A model generated the notes under the pieces. It had not been told where the DNA came from, searched no databases, and saw nothing but the letters and a program-made list of their open reading frames with translations. Source: Sulfurimicrobium sp. (lineage in GTDB: Bacteria; Pseudomonadota; Gammaproteobacteria; Burkholderiales; Sulfuricellaceae). From it: DNA of 64,000 nt. The DNA lies in the NCBI GenBank assembly GCA_030652035.1, contig JAUSBJ010000009.1:186001-250000 (forward strand), written 5' to 3'. This document shows positions 53,374 through 62,120 of this stretch, piece by piece. Position numbers and translations under genes: made by a program. The first letter of the stretch is position 1; each line of letters starts with the position of its first letter.

Positions 53374-53466
53374 GGAGAGATGGCCGAGTGGTCGAAGGTA
53401 CTCCCCTGCTAAGGGAGCGTAGGGTTTATAGCCTTACCGAGGGTTCGAATCCCTCTCTCTCCGCCA
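53374..53466 (+). tRNA. tRNA-Ser, anticodon GCT
   Basis: The 93-base gene includes an encoded CCA. The acceptor arm GGAGAGA (53374-53380) pairs with TCTCTCC before the discriminator G. The anticodon stem CTCCC/GGGAG encloses CTGCTAA, giving anticodon GCT (53408-53410), which reads AGC/AGU serine codons. A long variable arm (CGTAGGGTTTATAGCCTTACC region) and the T-loop GGTTCGAATCC are as expected for class II tRNA-Ser. Confidence 0.97.
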
Positions 53467-53475
53467 GAAACACAT

Positions 53476-53503
53476 AAAAAGCCCACGCAACGTGGGCTTT
53501 TTT
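53476..53503 (+). terminator. Rho-independent terminator after tRNA-Ser
   Basis: GCCCACG-CAA-CGTGGGC (53481-53497) is a perfect 7-bp stem with a 3-base loop, preceded by AAAAA and followed by TTTTTT. The A-run makes it usable on the opposite strand as well. The 292 bases from 53504 to 53795 contain no recognisable gene; a short A/T-rich stretch there has only low-complexity similarity to anything. Confidence 0.93.
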
Positions 53504-53795
53504 CATTTGATTCCGTTTTGCTTTCGTGCCCATTTCCTTCCGCTTATGGCCGGTGCGATCCGTATTGCAGTCCGTGTTGGAATCATTTAACCTGAATTTG
53601 AGTTTGGTTAACCCAATGACATGGATGTGAACAATTCCCCCCCCATGCGGGTCTCTGAGCCTCAACCATTTGAGGCGAGTTGCCTGATCGTATCTTAAAG
53701 TGGGAAGTGGGACGATACTCGACTTTTGTGCTGAGAAGTGTGGCCGTTGCCTGGGTTTCAAAGGGCAGGGTGGAAACGAACCTAAGGAGGTCGCA

Positions 53796-56525
53796 TTGCA
53801 GGAACCCGCATTTCCCGCCGACGAAGCGCATCGAATTGAGGTGTTGCGCGCGCTGCATATTCTGGATACGCCTCCAGAGGAGCGCTTTGACCGCATCACC
53901 CGCGTGGCCCAGCGCTTGTTTGATGTGCCTGTTGCCCTGGTTTCCCTGGTGGATGCAGACCGGCAATGGTTCAAATCCTGCCAGGGGCTGAGCGCAAGCG
54001 AGACGCCGCGCTCCATTTCCTTCTGTGGTCACGCCATTCTCAGCAGTGACACCCTGGTGGTTGCCAATGCCCTGGACGACCCGCGTTTTGCCGACAATCC
54101 GCTGGTTACCGGGGCTCCGCACATTCGCTTTTATGCCGGACGTCCGCTCAAGGCCGCCGATGGTAGCCGGCTTGGGACCTTATGCATTATTGACTACAAA
54201 CCCCGGCACTTCTCGCCCGACATGCTGGCCTCGCTGGCGGATCTCGCGGGCAGCGTGGAACGGGAACTGAATCTGCACATGCTGGCGGAAGCAAACGTCA
54301 GTATCGATGCAGGCCGCCAACTATTGCAGGCAGTGCTGGAGAGCGTCCTTGATGGCATTATCACCATCAACGCTCAGGGCATCATGGCATCGTTCAATCG
54401 TGCCGCCGGGCGTATTTTCGGTTATACCGCGGAAGAAGTGATCGGGCGTAATGTCATGATGCTCATGCCGGAGCCTTATCACAGCGAGCATGATGGCTAC
54501 CTGCACAATTTTCTTAGCACCGGCAAGAAAAAGATTATTGGAATCGGCCGTGAAGTCACTGGCCTGCGCAAGGATGGATCTACCTTTCCCATGGAGCTGG
54601 CTGTCAGCCAAATGGAGGTTGACGGAGAGTCCATGTTTACCGGCATTGTGCGTGACATTACCGACCGCAAGAGAGCCGAAGCGGCCATCAAGGCCAGCGA
54701 GACACGTATCCGAACGCTGGTCGACACCATAGTCGACGGCATTATCGTGATTGATGCCAAAGGCAGCATCCAGACGCTGAACCCGGCGGCAGTGAGGCTG
54801 TTCGGTTATGCGCCGGATGAAGTGCAGGGGAAAAACGTCAAGATGCTGATGCCGGAACCCTATGCCCATGAGCACGATGGCTACCTGCACAACTACCTGT
54901 CCACCGGAAAGAAAAAGATCATCGGAATCGGCCGTGAAGTCACCGGCCTGCGCAAGGATGGATCGACTTTCCCCATGGAACTGTCGGTCAGTGAAATGGA
55001 GGTTGACGGCGAGCGCCTGTTCAACGGTATCGTGCGCGACATCACCGAGCGCAAGAAAACGGAGCGTTTGAAAAGCGAATTTGTATCCACGGTGAGTCAC
55101 GAGTTGCGCACGCCGCTGACCTCCATCCGGGGGTCGCTGGGCCTGGTGGCGGGCGGCGTGGCGGGCGAATTGTCGCCCCAGGCCAAGAGCCTGATCGATA
55201 TCGCCTACAAGAATAGCGAGCGATTGGTGGGGCTGATCAGCGACTTGCTCGATGTGGAAAAAATCGAGTCGGGCAAGATGAAATTCGACCTCACGCCATT
55301 GCGCCTGATGAATATGATCGATCAAAGCGTGCAGGCCAACCAGGGTTATGCGCAGCAGCATGCTGTTCGCTTCGAGGTGATGCAGCGGGTTCCAGAAACC
55401 ATCCAGGCGGTGGTTGATGAGATGCGTTTGATGCAGGTGCTCTCCAACCTTTTGTCCAATGCCGTGAAGTTTTCATCCCAGGGTGGCGTAGTCGAGATTG
55501 CCGTGACGCGGAACAGCGGTCGTATTCGCGTCAGTGTGCGGGATCATGGACCGGGTATCCCGCTGGAATTCCAGACACGCATATTTCAGAAATTCTCGCA
55601 GGCGGATTCCTCCGACACTCGGCAAAAGGGCGGCACCGGACTGGGTCTCAGCATTTCCAAGGCAATTGTCGAGCAGATGCATGGAAAGATCGGTTTCGAG
55701 ACCCGGGAGGGCGAGGGGGCAACCTTCTGGTTCGAGTTGGCGGAGTGGAGCGGTGAACCCGAGAACCTTGCTCCGGCAAGCTGTGTGGCGTCTCAGCAAA
55801 TATCCAATATCCTGATTTGTGAGGATGATCCGGATGTGGCTACCTTGCTGGCGCTGATGTTGCGAGAGGCCGGCTACGAGCCGGATATCGTACATGATGC
55901 CGAACAAGCGAAGGTGATGCTGGCAAGCCACAGCTACGCTGCCCTCACGCTGGATCTCAAGCTCCCGGGGCAGAGTGGGGCGGAGTTGATTCGCGAACTG
56001 CGGGCCGATCCGGTCACGGCGAATTTGCCCATCGTGGTGGTTTCCGGAAAAATGGAGCAGGGCAAGGCGGAAATCAGTGGCGGTTTCAGTGTCTCGGACT
56101 GGCTGGGGAAACCTATCGAGCAGCAGCACCTGCTTGAAGCGCTGCACAGCGCCATCCATCGGCTGGGAGATAATCGGGCGACAATCCTGCATGTGGAGGA
56201 CGATCCGGACCTGCGCCAAGTGGTGGCTACCTTGTCGCGTGACATTGCCGATTGTGATTTTGCGGCCACGGTCGCCGAGGCGGCGGACAAGATCGCGGCA
56301 CAGCGATATGATTTGGTCATCCTGGATCTGGGCATGCCGGATCAATCCGGGTGGCATGTGCTGGAATATCTGCGGCAATGCCGGCCGCAGCCGCCGGTGC
56401 TGGTATTTTCCGGACAGAAATTGTCGAAGGAAGAGTCTGCTCGAGTCGCTTCTGTGCTGGTCAAGTCTCAAACCAGCAATGCTGAGCTGCTTGAGACGAT
56501 CCGGGCGCTGGTGCGGAAAATGTGA
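53796..56525 (+). CDS. Hybrid histidine kinase: GAF-PAS-PAS-HisKA-HATPase-REC-REC
   Basis: The protein is 909 aa, starting at TTG 53796, chosen because a perfect AAGGAGG lies five bases upstream and no ATG is near. GAF is about 15-165 (IEVLRALHILDTPPEERFDRITRVAQRLFDV, GRPLKAADGSRLGTLCIID). PAS1 (about 178-290) and PAS2 (about 303-419) are near-copies, each with MPEPY..EHDGYLHN and GREVTGLRKDGSTFPMEL. H435 is in TVSHELRTPLTS. The ATPase boxes are SNLLSNAVKF and GGTGLGLSISKAIVEQ. Receivers carry D720 (LTLDLKLPGQSG) and D844 (VILDLGMPDQSG). The PAS motifs match the FixL heme-PAS pattern, so oxygen or redox sensing is possible. No membrane segment: cytoplasmic. Confidence 0.92.
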   Translation: MQEPAFPADEAHRIEVLRALHILDTPPEERFDRITRVAQRLFDVPVALVSLVDADRQWFKSCQGLSASETPRSISFCGHAILSSDTLVVANALDDPRFADNPLVTGAPHIRFYAGRPLKAADGSRLGTLCIIDYKPRHFSPDMLASLADLAGSVERELNLHMLAEANVSIDAGRQLLQAVLESVLDGIITINAQGIMASFNRAAGRIFGYTAEEVIGRNVMMLMPEPYHSEHDGYLHNFLSTGKKKIIGIGREVTGLRKDGSTFPMELAVSQMEVDGESMFTGIVRDITDRKRAEAAIKASETRIRTLVDTIVDGIIVIDAKGSIQTLNPAAVRLFGYAPDEVQGKNVKMLMPEPYAHEHDGYLHNYLSTGKKKIIGIGREVTGLRKDGSTFPMELSVSEMEVDGERLFNGIVRDITERKKTERLKSEFVSTVSHELRTPLTSIRGSLGLVAGGVAGELSPQAKSLIDIAYKNSERLVGLISDLLDVEKIESGKMKFDLTPLRLMNMIDQSVQANQGYAQQHAVRFEVMQRVPETIQAVVDEMRLMQVLSNLLSNAVKFSSQGGVVEIAVTRNSGRIRVSVRDHGPGIPLEFQTRIFQKFSQADSSDTRQKGGTGLGLSISKAIVEQMHGKIGFETREGEGATFWFELAEWSGEPENLAPASCVASQQISNILICEDDPDVATLLALMLREAGYEPDIVHDAEQAKVMLASHSYAALTLDLKLPGQSGAELIRELRADPVTANLPIVVVSGKMEQGKAEISGGFSVSDWLGKPIEQQHLLEALHSAIHRLGDNRATILHVEDDPDLRQVVATLSRDIADCDFAATVAEAADKIAAQRYDLVILDLGMPDQSGWHVLEYLRQCRPQPPVLVFSGQKLSKEESARVASVLVKSQTSNAELLETIRALVRKM

Positions 56526-56589
56526 GGGGTTCAGTGACGGACTGGATGCGCCAGCCCGGTTTGTATGTTGTGGAATAAAGAGAATAATC

Positions 56590-56982
56590 ATGGAATTGAA
56601 AAACATTTTGTACGTGGAAGACGAGCCGGACATCCAGGCGGTTGCGCGGCTGGCACTGGAGATGGTGGGTGGGTTTGCCGTCACCATCTGTAGTTCTGGA
56701 GAGGAGGCGCTGGCCCAGTTTCCCGTGTCGAAACCGGATCTGATTTTAATGGATGTGATGATGCCTGGTATGGATGGGCCGACAACACTGAGTCATCTGC
56801 GCGAGTTGCCAGGTGCGAAGTTGACCCCGGCGATTTTCATGACAGCCAAGGTTCAGCCCGACGAGGTGGCGCACTACAAATCGCTCGGCGCACTGGGTGT
56901 GATCGCAAAACCTTTCGATCCCATGACCCTGTCCGAAACGATCCGTGGCATTTGGAATGAGTATCGTCAGTCTGCCATCTGA
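56590..56982 (+). CDS. CheY-like single-domain response regulator
   Basis: The 130-aa receiver-only protein starts at ATG 56590 with AAGAGA upstream. Phosphoacceptor is D55 in LILMDVMMPGMDG; acidic pocket residues are E10, D11 and E12 in ILYVEDEPD; the Lys is in IAKPFDP. It follows the hybrid kinase by 64 bases and is probably part of its phosphorelay. With no output domain it must act through protein contacts. Confidence 0.92.
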   Translation: MELKNILYVEDEPDIQAVARLALEMVGGFAVTICSSGEEALAQFPVSKPDLILMDVMMPGMDGPTTLSHLRELPGAKLTPAIFMTAKVQPDEVAHYKSLGALGVIAKPFDPMTLSETIRGIWNEYRQSAI

Positions 56983-57116
56983 CCCTCATCTCGCCGAGCG
57001 CCTTGCTGGCCATTCTGGACTGTATTATTTAAAAGCGTTAGAAAATGCCCGAGGGTTTTCTGCCGCGCAATAGTTGGCCAAATTTTTGTTGTACTGTTCC
57101 AATTAAGAAATGAGTC

Positions 57117-58073
57117 ATGAAAGTATCCAAGGAATCACTGCAGGAAAGCGTTACTCGTCAACGCGAAGCGTTGCTGGAGCTGTTGCAGGAGCCTCTGGGC
57201 CGCTTGGCTGAGGCCTGCTGCCCGGTGTGGGGCGAGCGTGAAAAGCTTAATGCCTTGCTGGGAGATGCGCTGAAGGCCTTGCCTTACTGTAAACACCTTT
57301 ATGCGCTTGACATCCATTCGATCCAGATCAGCGACAACGTCAGTCACGATGGATTGCTGGAGGGTTTTGGGCGGGATCGTTCAAAACGGCCTTATATGAG
57401 CGAAGTCGAGCCCAGCGCGGGTTTTGTGCTCTCCGACGCCTACATCAGCCTGCGCGAACGGCGCCCCTCGCTGACCGCCATTCAGCTTGTGCGCAACAAG
57501 GAAGGCAAGGCTCTCGGCTTCATCGGCGCCTATTTCGGCCTGCGCGATCTGCCCCTGACGCGTGAACTTTACGAGGAGCCCCGCTACTGGCGGCAGATCA
57601 AGGGCGATCCCTCGATTCGCGGCACGGTTTTCCACCAGACCCGCACAGAAAGCGAGATGGACCGGCAGATTGATACCGTGCTCGGCGTGGTATCGGAATT
57701 AATGCTCTATCACGGTGTATTTCATGTGAGTCTGCATTTTTCCAGCAGCCGCGCCATCATCTGGCTGGTTAAAGATCCATACCGCTACCGCTTGCTGGAT
57801 ATCAACGAACTGATTGATCCGGATACCTGCCTGGCCTATCCCCGCAATCCATATCCGGCGGATGCGCTGGTTCCCCCAGACCAGATCCGGGAGGTGCTGG
57901 AGGCCTTCCGGGGCTTGCGTCTGATGGATGAGATGTTTTATCTGCGTTCCGGCGCCTTGAATATTTTCAATGGCATCGTGGGCCTGACATTTTCTTGCGA
58001 CGGTTCGCACTACATTCCCTATGATGAATTCCTGAAGATGGACGATAATTTCTGGATAGGAGCCCAGCAGTGA
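57117..58073 (+). CDS. PDC-sensor-like protein without an output domain
   Basis: The protein is 318 aa and soluble. After an N-terminal helix it contains a PDC/Cache-like region (about 40-150: YCKHLYALDIHSIQISDNVSHDGLLEGFGRDRSKRPYM, GFVLSDAYISLRERRPSLTAIQLVRNKEGKALGFIGAYFGLRDLP), the typical pattern of small-ligand sensors. The second half (SEMDRQIDTVLGVVSELMLYHGVFHVSLHFSSSRAIIWLVKDPYRYRLLDI) is conserved-looking but unassigned. There is no signal peptide or membrane anchor, unusual for PDC domains. Located after the kinase/CheY-like pair, it may feed that pathway. The 134 bases before it are AT-rich and may hold its promoter. Confidence 0.72.
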   Translation: MKVSKESLQESVTRQREALLELLQEPLGRLAEACCPVWGEREKLNALLGDALKALPYCKHLYALDIHSIQISDNVSHDGLLEGFGRDRSKRPYMSEVEPSAGFVLSDAYISLRERRPSLTAIQLVRNKEGKALGFIGAYFGLRDLPLTRELYEEPRYWRQIKGDPSIRGTVFHQTRTESEMDRQIDTVLGVVSELMLYHGVFHVSLHFSSSRAIIWLVKDPYRYRLLDINELIDPDTCLAYPRNPYPADALVPPDQIREVLEAFRGLRLMDEMFYLRSGALNIFNGIVGLTFSCDGSHYIPYDEFLKMDDNFWIGAQQ

Positions 58074-58102
58074 CAACGGCAATAAATATCCGGAGCGTAT
58101 GC

Positions 58103-58471
58103 ATGAAAGCGAAAGTGTGGGTTGCGGTGCTCGGTCTATTGTCGGCGACTCATGTTTTTGCTGCCGCGCAGGTGGAAGAGCGGGAATTGAAGCGCAATGC
58201 GGTTGAGTCTGCGCAACTGAAAGCCGAGTTCGCGAGAAAGCAGGCGATAGATTCGGAGCAGCAGGTGCGGGCAGCAGAGCGGGAGGTGGCCGAGGCTGAA
58301 CGTGCCGATCAGGAAGCGCGGCAGCGCGCCAGTGCCACCGCCAGCCGTCTCGAACAGGCAAGAGCCAGGCTAAGCCGGGCCCAAGCCAGCCGGGCAGCAG
58401 CCAGCGCGTCTTCGGAGCGTGCTGTGGATGAAGTAAACAAGGAATGGTCGCAGCGCGAGCGCCTGCAATAA
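58103..58471 (+). CDS. Small secreted coiled-coil protein
   Basis: The protein is 122 aa from ATG 58103 (GGAG seven bases upstream). A signal peptide (MKAKVWVAVLGLLSATHVFAA) precedes an almost entirely helical Glu/Arg/Ala-rich region of about 95 residues with strong coiled-coil character. The frame opens at a GTG overlapping the previous stop, so it is likely cotranscribed with the PDC protein. No family recognised; a structural periplasmic helix bundle is all that can be said. Confidence 0.7.
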   Translation: MKAKVWVAVLGLLSATHVFAAAQVEERELKRNAVESAQLKAEFARKQAIDSEQQVRAAEREVAEAERADQEARQRASATASRLEQARARLSRAQASRAAASASSERAVDEVNKEWSQRERLQ

Positions 58472-58515
58472 ATAGGCATTCAGGTCAGAACACAGCAGGA
58501 TACTGCAACCCTACT

Positions 58516-58908
58516 CTATTCCTTGCGCACGGGCACGCGCCACAGGAAAAAGGCCAGCGCGACTGCGATTGCTGCCAGCATGGCACGGTGCCAGTGCGAT
58601 TCCATCAGCGCGATTGAAGTGCCGAACGACAAGCCCATCAGCAGGAAGGCCCAGGGTTTGACGCCTGGCGGCATGCTTCGATGCTCCTGCCATTCGCGGA
58701 TAATCGGTCCTGCTACACGGTGCGCCAACATCCTGTCGTGCAGATGCGTGGAGCCGCGTGCAAAGCAGGCGGCTGCCAGCAGCACGAATGGCGTGGTTGG
58801 CAGCATCGGCAGGAAGATCCCCGCCACCGCCAGCAGCAAAGCCATGATGCCCAGCCCGAGAAAAAAGACCCGCATCAGGCGTGAATTGTGAAGACGCTGG
58901 TGATCCAT
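58516..58908 (-). CDS. DUF454 (YbaN-like) inner-membrane protein
   Basis: The protein is about 130 aa from ATG 58908 (an in-frame GTG at 58923 is an alternative). Hallmarks of the YbaN/DUF454 family are FFLGLGIMALLLAVAGIFLPMLPTTPFVLLAAACFARGS followed by ARVAGPIIREWQEHRSMPPGVKPWAF-type sequence. It has three to four membrane segments. Function unknown. It is convergent with the coiled-coil gene 44 bases away. Confidence 0.88.
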   Translation of the reverse strand: MDHQRLHNSRLMRVFFLGLGIMALLLAVAGIFLPMLPTTPFVLLAAACFARGSTHLHDRMLAHRVAGPIIREWQEHRSMPPGVKPWAFLLMGLSFGTSIALMESHWHRAMLAAIAVALAFFLWRVPVRKE

Positions 58909-58985
58909 GTATTTTTGAAGCACTCGACAGTTTATCGATAACCCGCCCAGCCGCTATTTTCCTGCACGCGGCGCGATTCGGCGCG

Positions 58986-59504
58986 CTAACGCTTGCGCCG
59001 CCGCTTGCGCATGACATACAAATACCAGCCAAGGCTGATCAGGACATAGCAGGCCAATCCGGCAATGGTGGCCGTGATCGAGAGGCCGACGAGGAGCGGC
59101 AGCCCGATGCCTGCAATGCGCTCCCAGAAGCCTTCTTCCGCATCGGCAGGAAGGGCGGGTTTGTTCGGCACGCTCTTCTCCGCATCTTCTCCGGTTATCC
59201 ATGCACCGAGTTTGTAAGCCGCGTAATAGATGGGCGCAAAGGTGACCGGGTTGGTCACCAGGGTGCTCGCGGCGGCGGCGGGCAGGTTGGCGCGCAACAG
59301 CACGGCGGCTGTGGCCGAGATTGGGATTTGCGCAACCGGGATCAGAAGTCCGAAGAAAACGCCGATGGCGACACCCATCGAGACGCCCCGGCGCGACCAG
59401 TGCCAAAGCTGGGGATGGTGCAGGAGTGGCCCCAGCCAGCGTAGCCACCGGCTGGCGAGCAGGCGTTCTCGGTTCGGCAGCAGTTGTTTGAATCGATTTT
59501 TCAT
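58986..59504 (-). CDS. DUF2062 membrane protein
   Basis: The protein is 172 aa. The SRRGVSMGVAIGVFFGLLIPVAQIPISATAAVLLRANLPAAAASTLVTNPVTFAPIYYAAYKLGAWI segment is typical of DUF2062. Two to three transmembrane helices and a basic C-terminus (RKRRRKR) follow. The start codon directly abuts the mnhG stop (TAAATG), so it is probably the last gene of the antiporter operon, although no functional link is known. Confidence 0.88.
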   Translation of the reverse strand: MKNRFKQLLPNRERLLASRWLRWLGPLLHHPQLWHWSRRGVSMGVAIGVFFGLLIPVAQIPISATAAVLLRANLPAAAASTLVTNPVTFAPIYYAAYKLGAWITGEDAEKSVPNKPALPADAEEGFWERIAGIGLPLLVGLSITATIAGLACYVLISLGWYLYVMRKRRRKR

Positions 59505-59864
59505 TTAAGGGTTTCGAGAGGACTCGCTGCTGGCTTCGCTCCCGGTCTCCTTGGGAAGAGGAGTGAGCGAGGTCAATCTCAGGTGCAGTGCTGCTTTGGC
59601 CATCAGATGCGCGGAAATCGGGGCGGTGATGAACAGGAACAGGGCCACCAGCACCTCGTGCAGGCTCAGGCTCTCGCCGGTGACGCTGAAATAGACCGCC
59701 GAAGCAATCAGCAGGCTGCCCACGCCGAGCGTGGTGGCCTTGGTCGGGCCGTGCAGGCGGGTGTAGAAATCTCCGAGCCGGGCCAGCCCGAGCGAGCCGA
59801 TGAAGGTGAATATGGCTCCGGCGAGAACCAGCAGGGAAAGCAGGAGTTCGGTCGCGTCATTCAT
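59505..59864 (-). CDS. mnhG: Monovalent cation/proton antiporter subunit G
   Basis: The protein is 119 aa from the ATG at 59864, overlapping the mnhF stop (ATGA). The MnhG/MrpG/PhaG pattern is clear: LLSLLVLAGAIFTFIGSLGLARLGDFYTRLHGPTKATTLGVGSLLIASAVYF then VALFLFITAPISAHLMAKAALH. Three membrane segments. It is a small essential subunit of Mrp-type Na+(K+)/H+ antiporters. Confidence 0.94.
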   Translation of the reverse strand: MNDATELLLSLLVLAGAIFTFIGSLGLARLGDFYTRLHGPTKATTLGVGSLLIASAVYFSVTGESLSLHEVLVALFLFITAPISAHLMAKAALHLRLTSLTPLPKETGSEASSESSRNP

Positions 59865-60130
59865 TCGATGATATCTCCGCGCAGCAGGAATTTGCATAGC
59901 GCCACCGTGCCGACAAAGCCCATGAGCGCGATAAGTAGCGCTGCCTCGAAATAAAGGGCGCTGCCGAGCTGGATGCCAAGCAGCACAAGCAGCGCGATGG
60001 CGTTGATGTAAAGGGTGTCGAGCGCGAGAATGCGGTCAGGCGCGCTGGGCCCCTTGAGCAGGCGCCAAAGCGTGAGGGCAAAGGCCGTGGTGACCAGGGT
60101 AAAAGCGATAACTAGCGCGATGTTCAGCAT
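59861..60130 (-). CDS. mnhF: Monovalent cation/proton antiporter subunit F
   Basis: The protein is 89 aa with three membrane helices. Family motifs are WRLLKGPSAPDRILALDTLYINAIALLVLLGI and SALYFEAALLIALMGFVGTVALCKFLLRG. It overlaps mnhE by seven bases and mnhG by four. Confidence 0.94.
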   Translation of the reverse strand: MLNIALVIAFTLVTTAFALTLWRLLKGPSAPDRILALDTLYINAIALLVLLGIQLGSALYFEAALLIALMGFVGTVALCKFLLRGDIIE

Positions 60131-60612
60131 TCGAAAATTTCCTTGAGTGGCGCTTCATAGCGCGCCTTGATCGTGGCGACCAGCTCATCCTGATCGTCGA
60201 CATCGAGCGCATGCACGAGGAGGCTTAGCCTGTCCTCGCTTAAATGCGCCGACACCGTGCCCGGGGTAAGGCAGATGGTATTGGCCAGTACGCTGATGGC
60301 GAGTTCGTGGCGGACATCCAGGGGGACGACCACAAATGCCGGGCGCAGGGTCCGCGGTTGGCCGAGAATCAGCCACGCCACTTTCAGGTTCGCGAGCAAA
60401 ATATCGAGCAGCACCACGCCGGAAAAGCGCAGCAGTGTACGCCGGTGGCGAATGCGCACTTGTTCCGGCCAGAAAGGGAGGGTAAACAGCGGAATGGCCC
60501 AGCCCAGCAGCAGGCCGAGCACGATCTGGCCAGGTGCCATGCTGTTGTTGAGCAGCAGCCACACCAGGGCCAGCATCGGCGTGAGGATAGGGTGAGGAAG
60601 CAGGCGGTTCAT
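60124..60612 (-). CDS. mnhE: Monovalent cation/proton antiporter subunit E
   Basis: The protein is 162 aa. It has two N-terminal membrane segments and the MnhE core (VVLLDILLANLKVAWLILGQPRTLRPAFVVVPLDVRHELAISVLANTICLTPGTVSAHLSEDRLSLLVHALDVDD). The start overlaps the mnhD stop (ATGA). Confidence 0.94.
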   Translation of the reverse strand: MNRLLPHPILTPMLALVWLLLNNSMAPGQIVLGLLLGWAIPLFTLPFWPEQVRIRHRRTLLRFSGVVLLDILLANLKVAWLILGQPRTLRPAFVVVPLDVRHELAISVLANTICLTPGTVSAHLSEDRLSLLVHALDVDDQDELVATIKARYEAPLKEIFEC

Positions 60613-62120
60613 CGTGCACCTCCCAGGACGGCGGCAATGTAGGCTTCAGGTTGCAGGAGTTGGGTAGCGGCTGCGCGGGCAAAATTGGAGGCGGGCCCAG
60701 CCCAGATGGTCAGGCCGATCGCGAGCGCGAGCAGGCCGATGATGGGTACCAGCTCCTGGCTCGTAGGTGAGAAGCGGTTGGTGACTTCTGTCTTGTCGGG
60801 ATGCGAACGGAAGAACAGCAGGCTGCCCGAGCGGGCCAGCGCGATCAGGCCGAGCAGGGCGGTCGCCAGTACGATGCCCCATACCCAGGGCAGCGCGGAA
60901 TGGTCAAGTGCGGCACGCAGGATCATGAATTTGCCGATAAAGCCCGACAGCGGCGGCAGGCCAGCGAGCAGCACGGCACTGATGAAAAACAGGCCGCCCC
61001 AGAGCCCGGCGCGCGGGATGTCGCCGGAAGTCTTGAAAAAGTCGGCGCTGGCGCCGCGGCGCCGGGCAATGGCATCGCTGAGCAGAAACAGCGATGCCGC
61101 CGCGAAGGTGCTGTGGGGCAGGTAATAAAGCCCGGCGGCAATGCCATCGTGGGTGCCGAGTCCGAATGCAATCAGCAATGTGCCGACCGATGCCACCACC
61201 AGGTACGCAGCCTGCTGGGTAAGCCGCGTAGCCGCCAGGACGCCGAGCATGCCGAAGGCCAGTGTTGCAAGTGCTGCCGGGAGCAGCCAGGGCTGGACCA
61301 GATCGGCCAGAGGGCCGGCCTCGGGGCCGAACAGCAGGGTATGGGTGCGCAGGATTGAGTAGGCGCCCACCTTGGTCATGATCGCGAACAGTGCGGCCAC
61401 CGGCGCGGTAGCCGAGGCGTAAGCCGCAGGCAGCCAGAGGTGAAGCGGTAATAATGCCGCCTTGAGGGCGAAAACACCGAACAGCATGAGGCCGGCGGCA
61501 CGCACCAGGCCGAGGTTTTCTGGTGGCGTTGCCGCAATCCTGACGGCCAGATCGGCAAAATTGAGCGTGCCCAGCACACCGTAGAACAGGCCGGCGGCGA
61601 ACAGGAACAGGGTGGAGCCGAGCAGGTTGAGCACCACGTAATGCATGCCTGCCCGCACTCGATGCGCGCCGCCGCCGTGCAGGAGCAGGCCATAGGAGGC
61701 GATCAGCAGGATTTCGAAAAAGACGAACAGGTTGAAGAGGTCGCCGGTCAGGAAGGCGCCGGAAAGCCCGAACAACTGCATCTGGAAGAGGACATGGAAA
61801 TGCCGCCCGTCGCGATCGATGCCGCTGCCGGCATAAAGCAGCGCAAACAGGGCGAGCAGCGCCGTGGTCAGCACCATCCATGCAGCAAGGCGATCGGCAA
61901 CCAGCACAATGCCCCAGGGCGCAGGCCAGTCTCCCAAGGCATAAACCAGAATGTCGCCACCACTCACCGCGCACAGCAGGAGTACCGCGAGCACGATCTG
62001 GCCGATTGCGGCGGTTGCTGCAATGCGGCGCCGTGACGGCATCGGCAGGTCGCGCAGCAAAAGCAGGATGACGCCGGCCAGAAAGGGAAGCAAGACCGGT
62101 GCAATGACGAGATGGCTCAT
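60609..62120 (-). CDS. mnhD: Monovalent cation/proton antiporter subunit D
   Basis: This 503-aa NuoL/M/N-like proton-translocating subunit has about 14 membrane segments. Markers are FFEILLIASYGLLLHGG (the key Glu), LKAALLPLHLWLPAAYASATAPVAALFAIMTKVGAYSILR (the Lys in TM7 and TM8) and YYLPHSTFAAASLFLLSDAI. It overlaps mnhC upstream and mnhE downstream by four bases each. Confidence 0.95.
   Translation of the reverse strand: MSHLVIAPVLLPFLAGVILLLLRDLPMPSRRRIAATAAIGQIVLAVLLLCAVSGGDILVYALGDWPAPWGIVLVADRLAAWMVLTTALLALFALLYAGSGIDRDGRHFHVLFQMQLFGLSGAFLTGDLFNLFVFFEILLIASYGLLLHGGGAHRVRAGMHYVVLNLLGSTLFLFAAGLFYGVLGTLNFADLAVRIAATPPENLGLVRAAGLMLFGVFALKAALLPLHLWLPAAYASATAPVAALFAIMTKVGAYSILRTHTLLFGPEAGPLADLVQPWLLPAALATLAFGMLGVLAATRLTQQAAYLVVASVGTLLIAFGLGTHDGIAAGLYYLPHSTFAAASLFLLSDAIARRRGASADFFKTSGDIPRAGLWGGLFFISAVLLAGLPPLSGFIGKFMILRAALDHSALPWVWGIVLATALLGLIALARSGSLLFFRSHPDKTEVTNRFSPTSQELVPIIGLLALAIGLTIWAGPASNFARAAATQLLQPEAYIAAVLGGAR

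Noticed and set aside
53504-53795. A possible integrated element or integrase remnant at tRNA-Ser
   Set aside because: No duplicated tRNA 3' end and no integrase frame were found. The antisense frame ending AEREGFEPSVRL is simply the reverse translation of tRNA-Ser.
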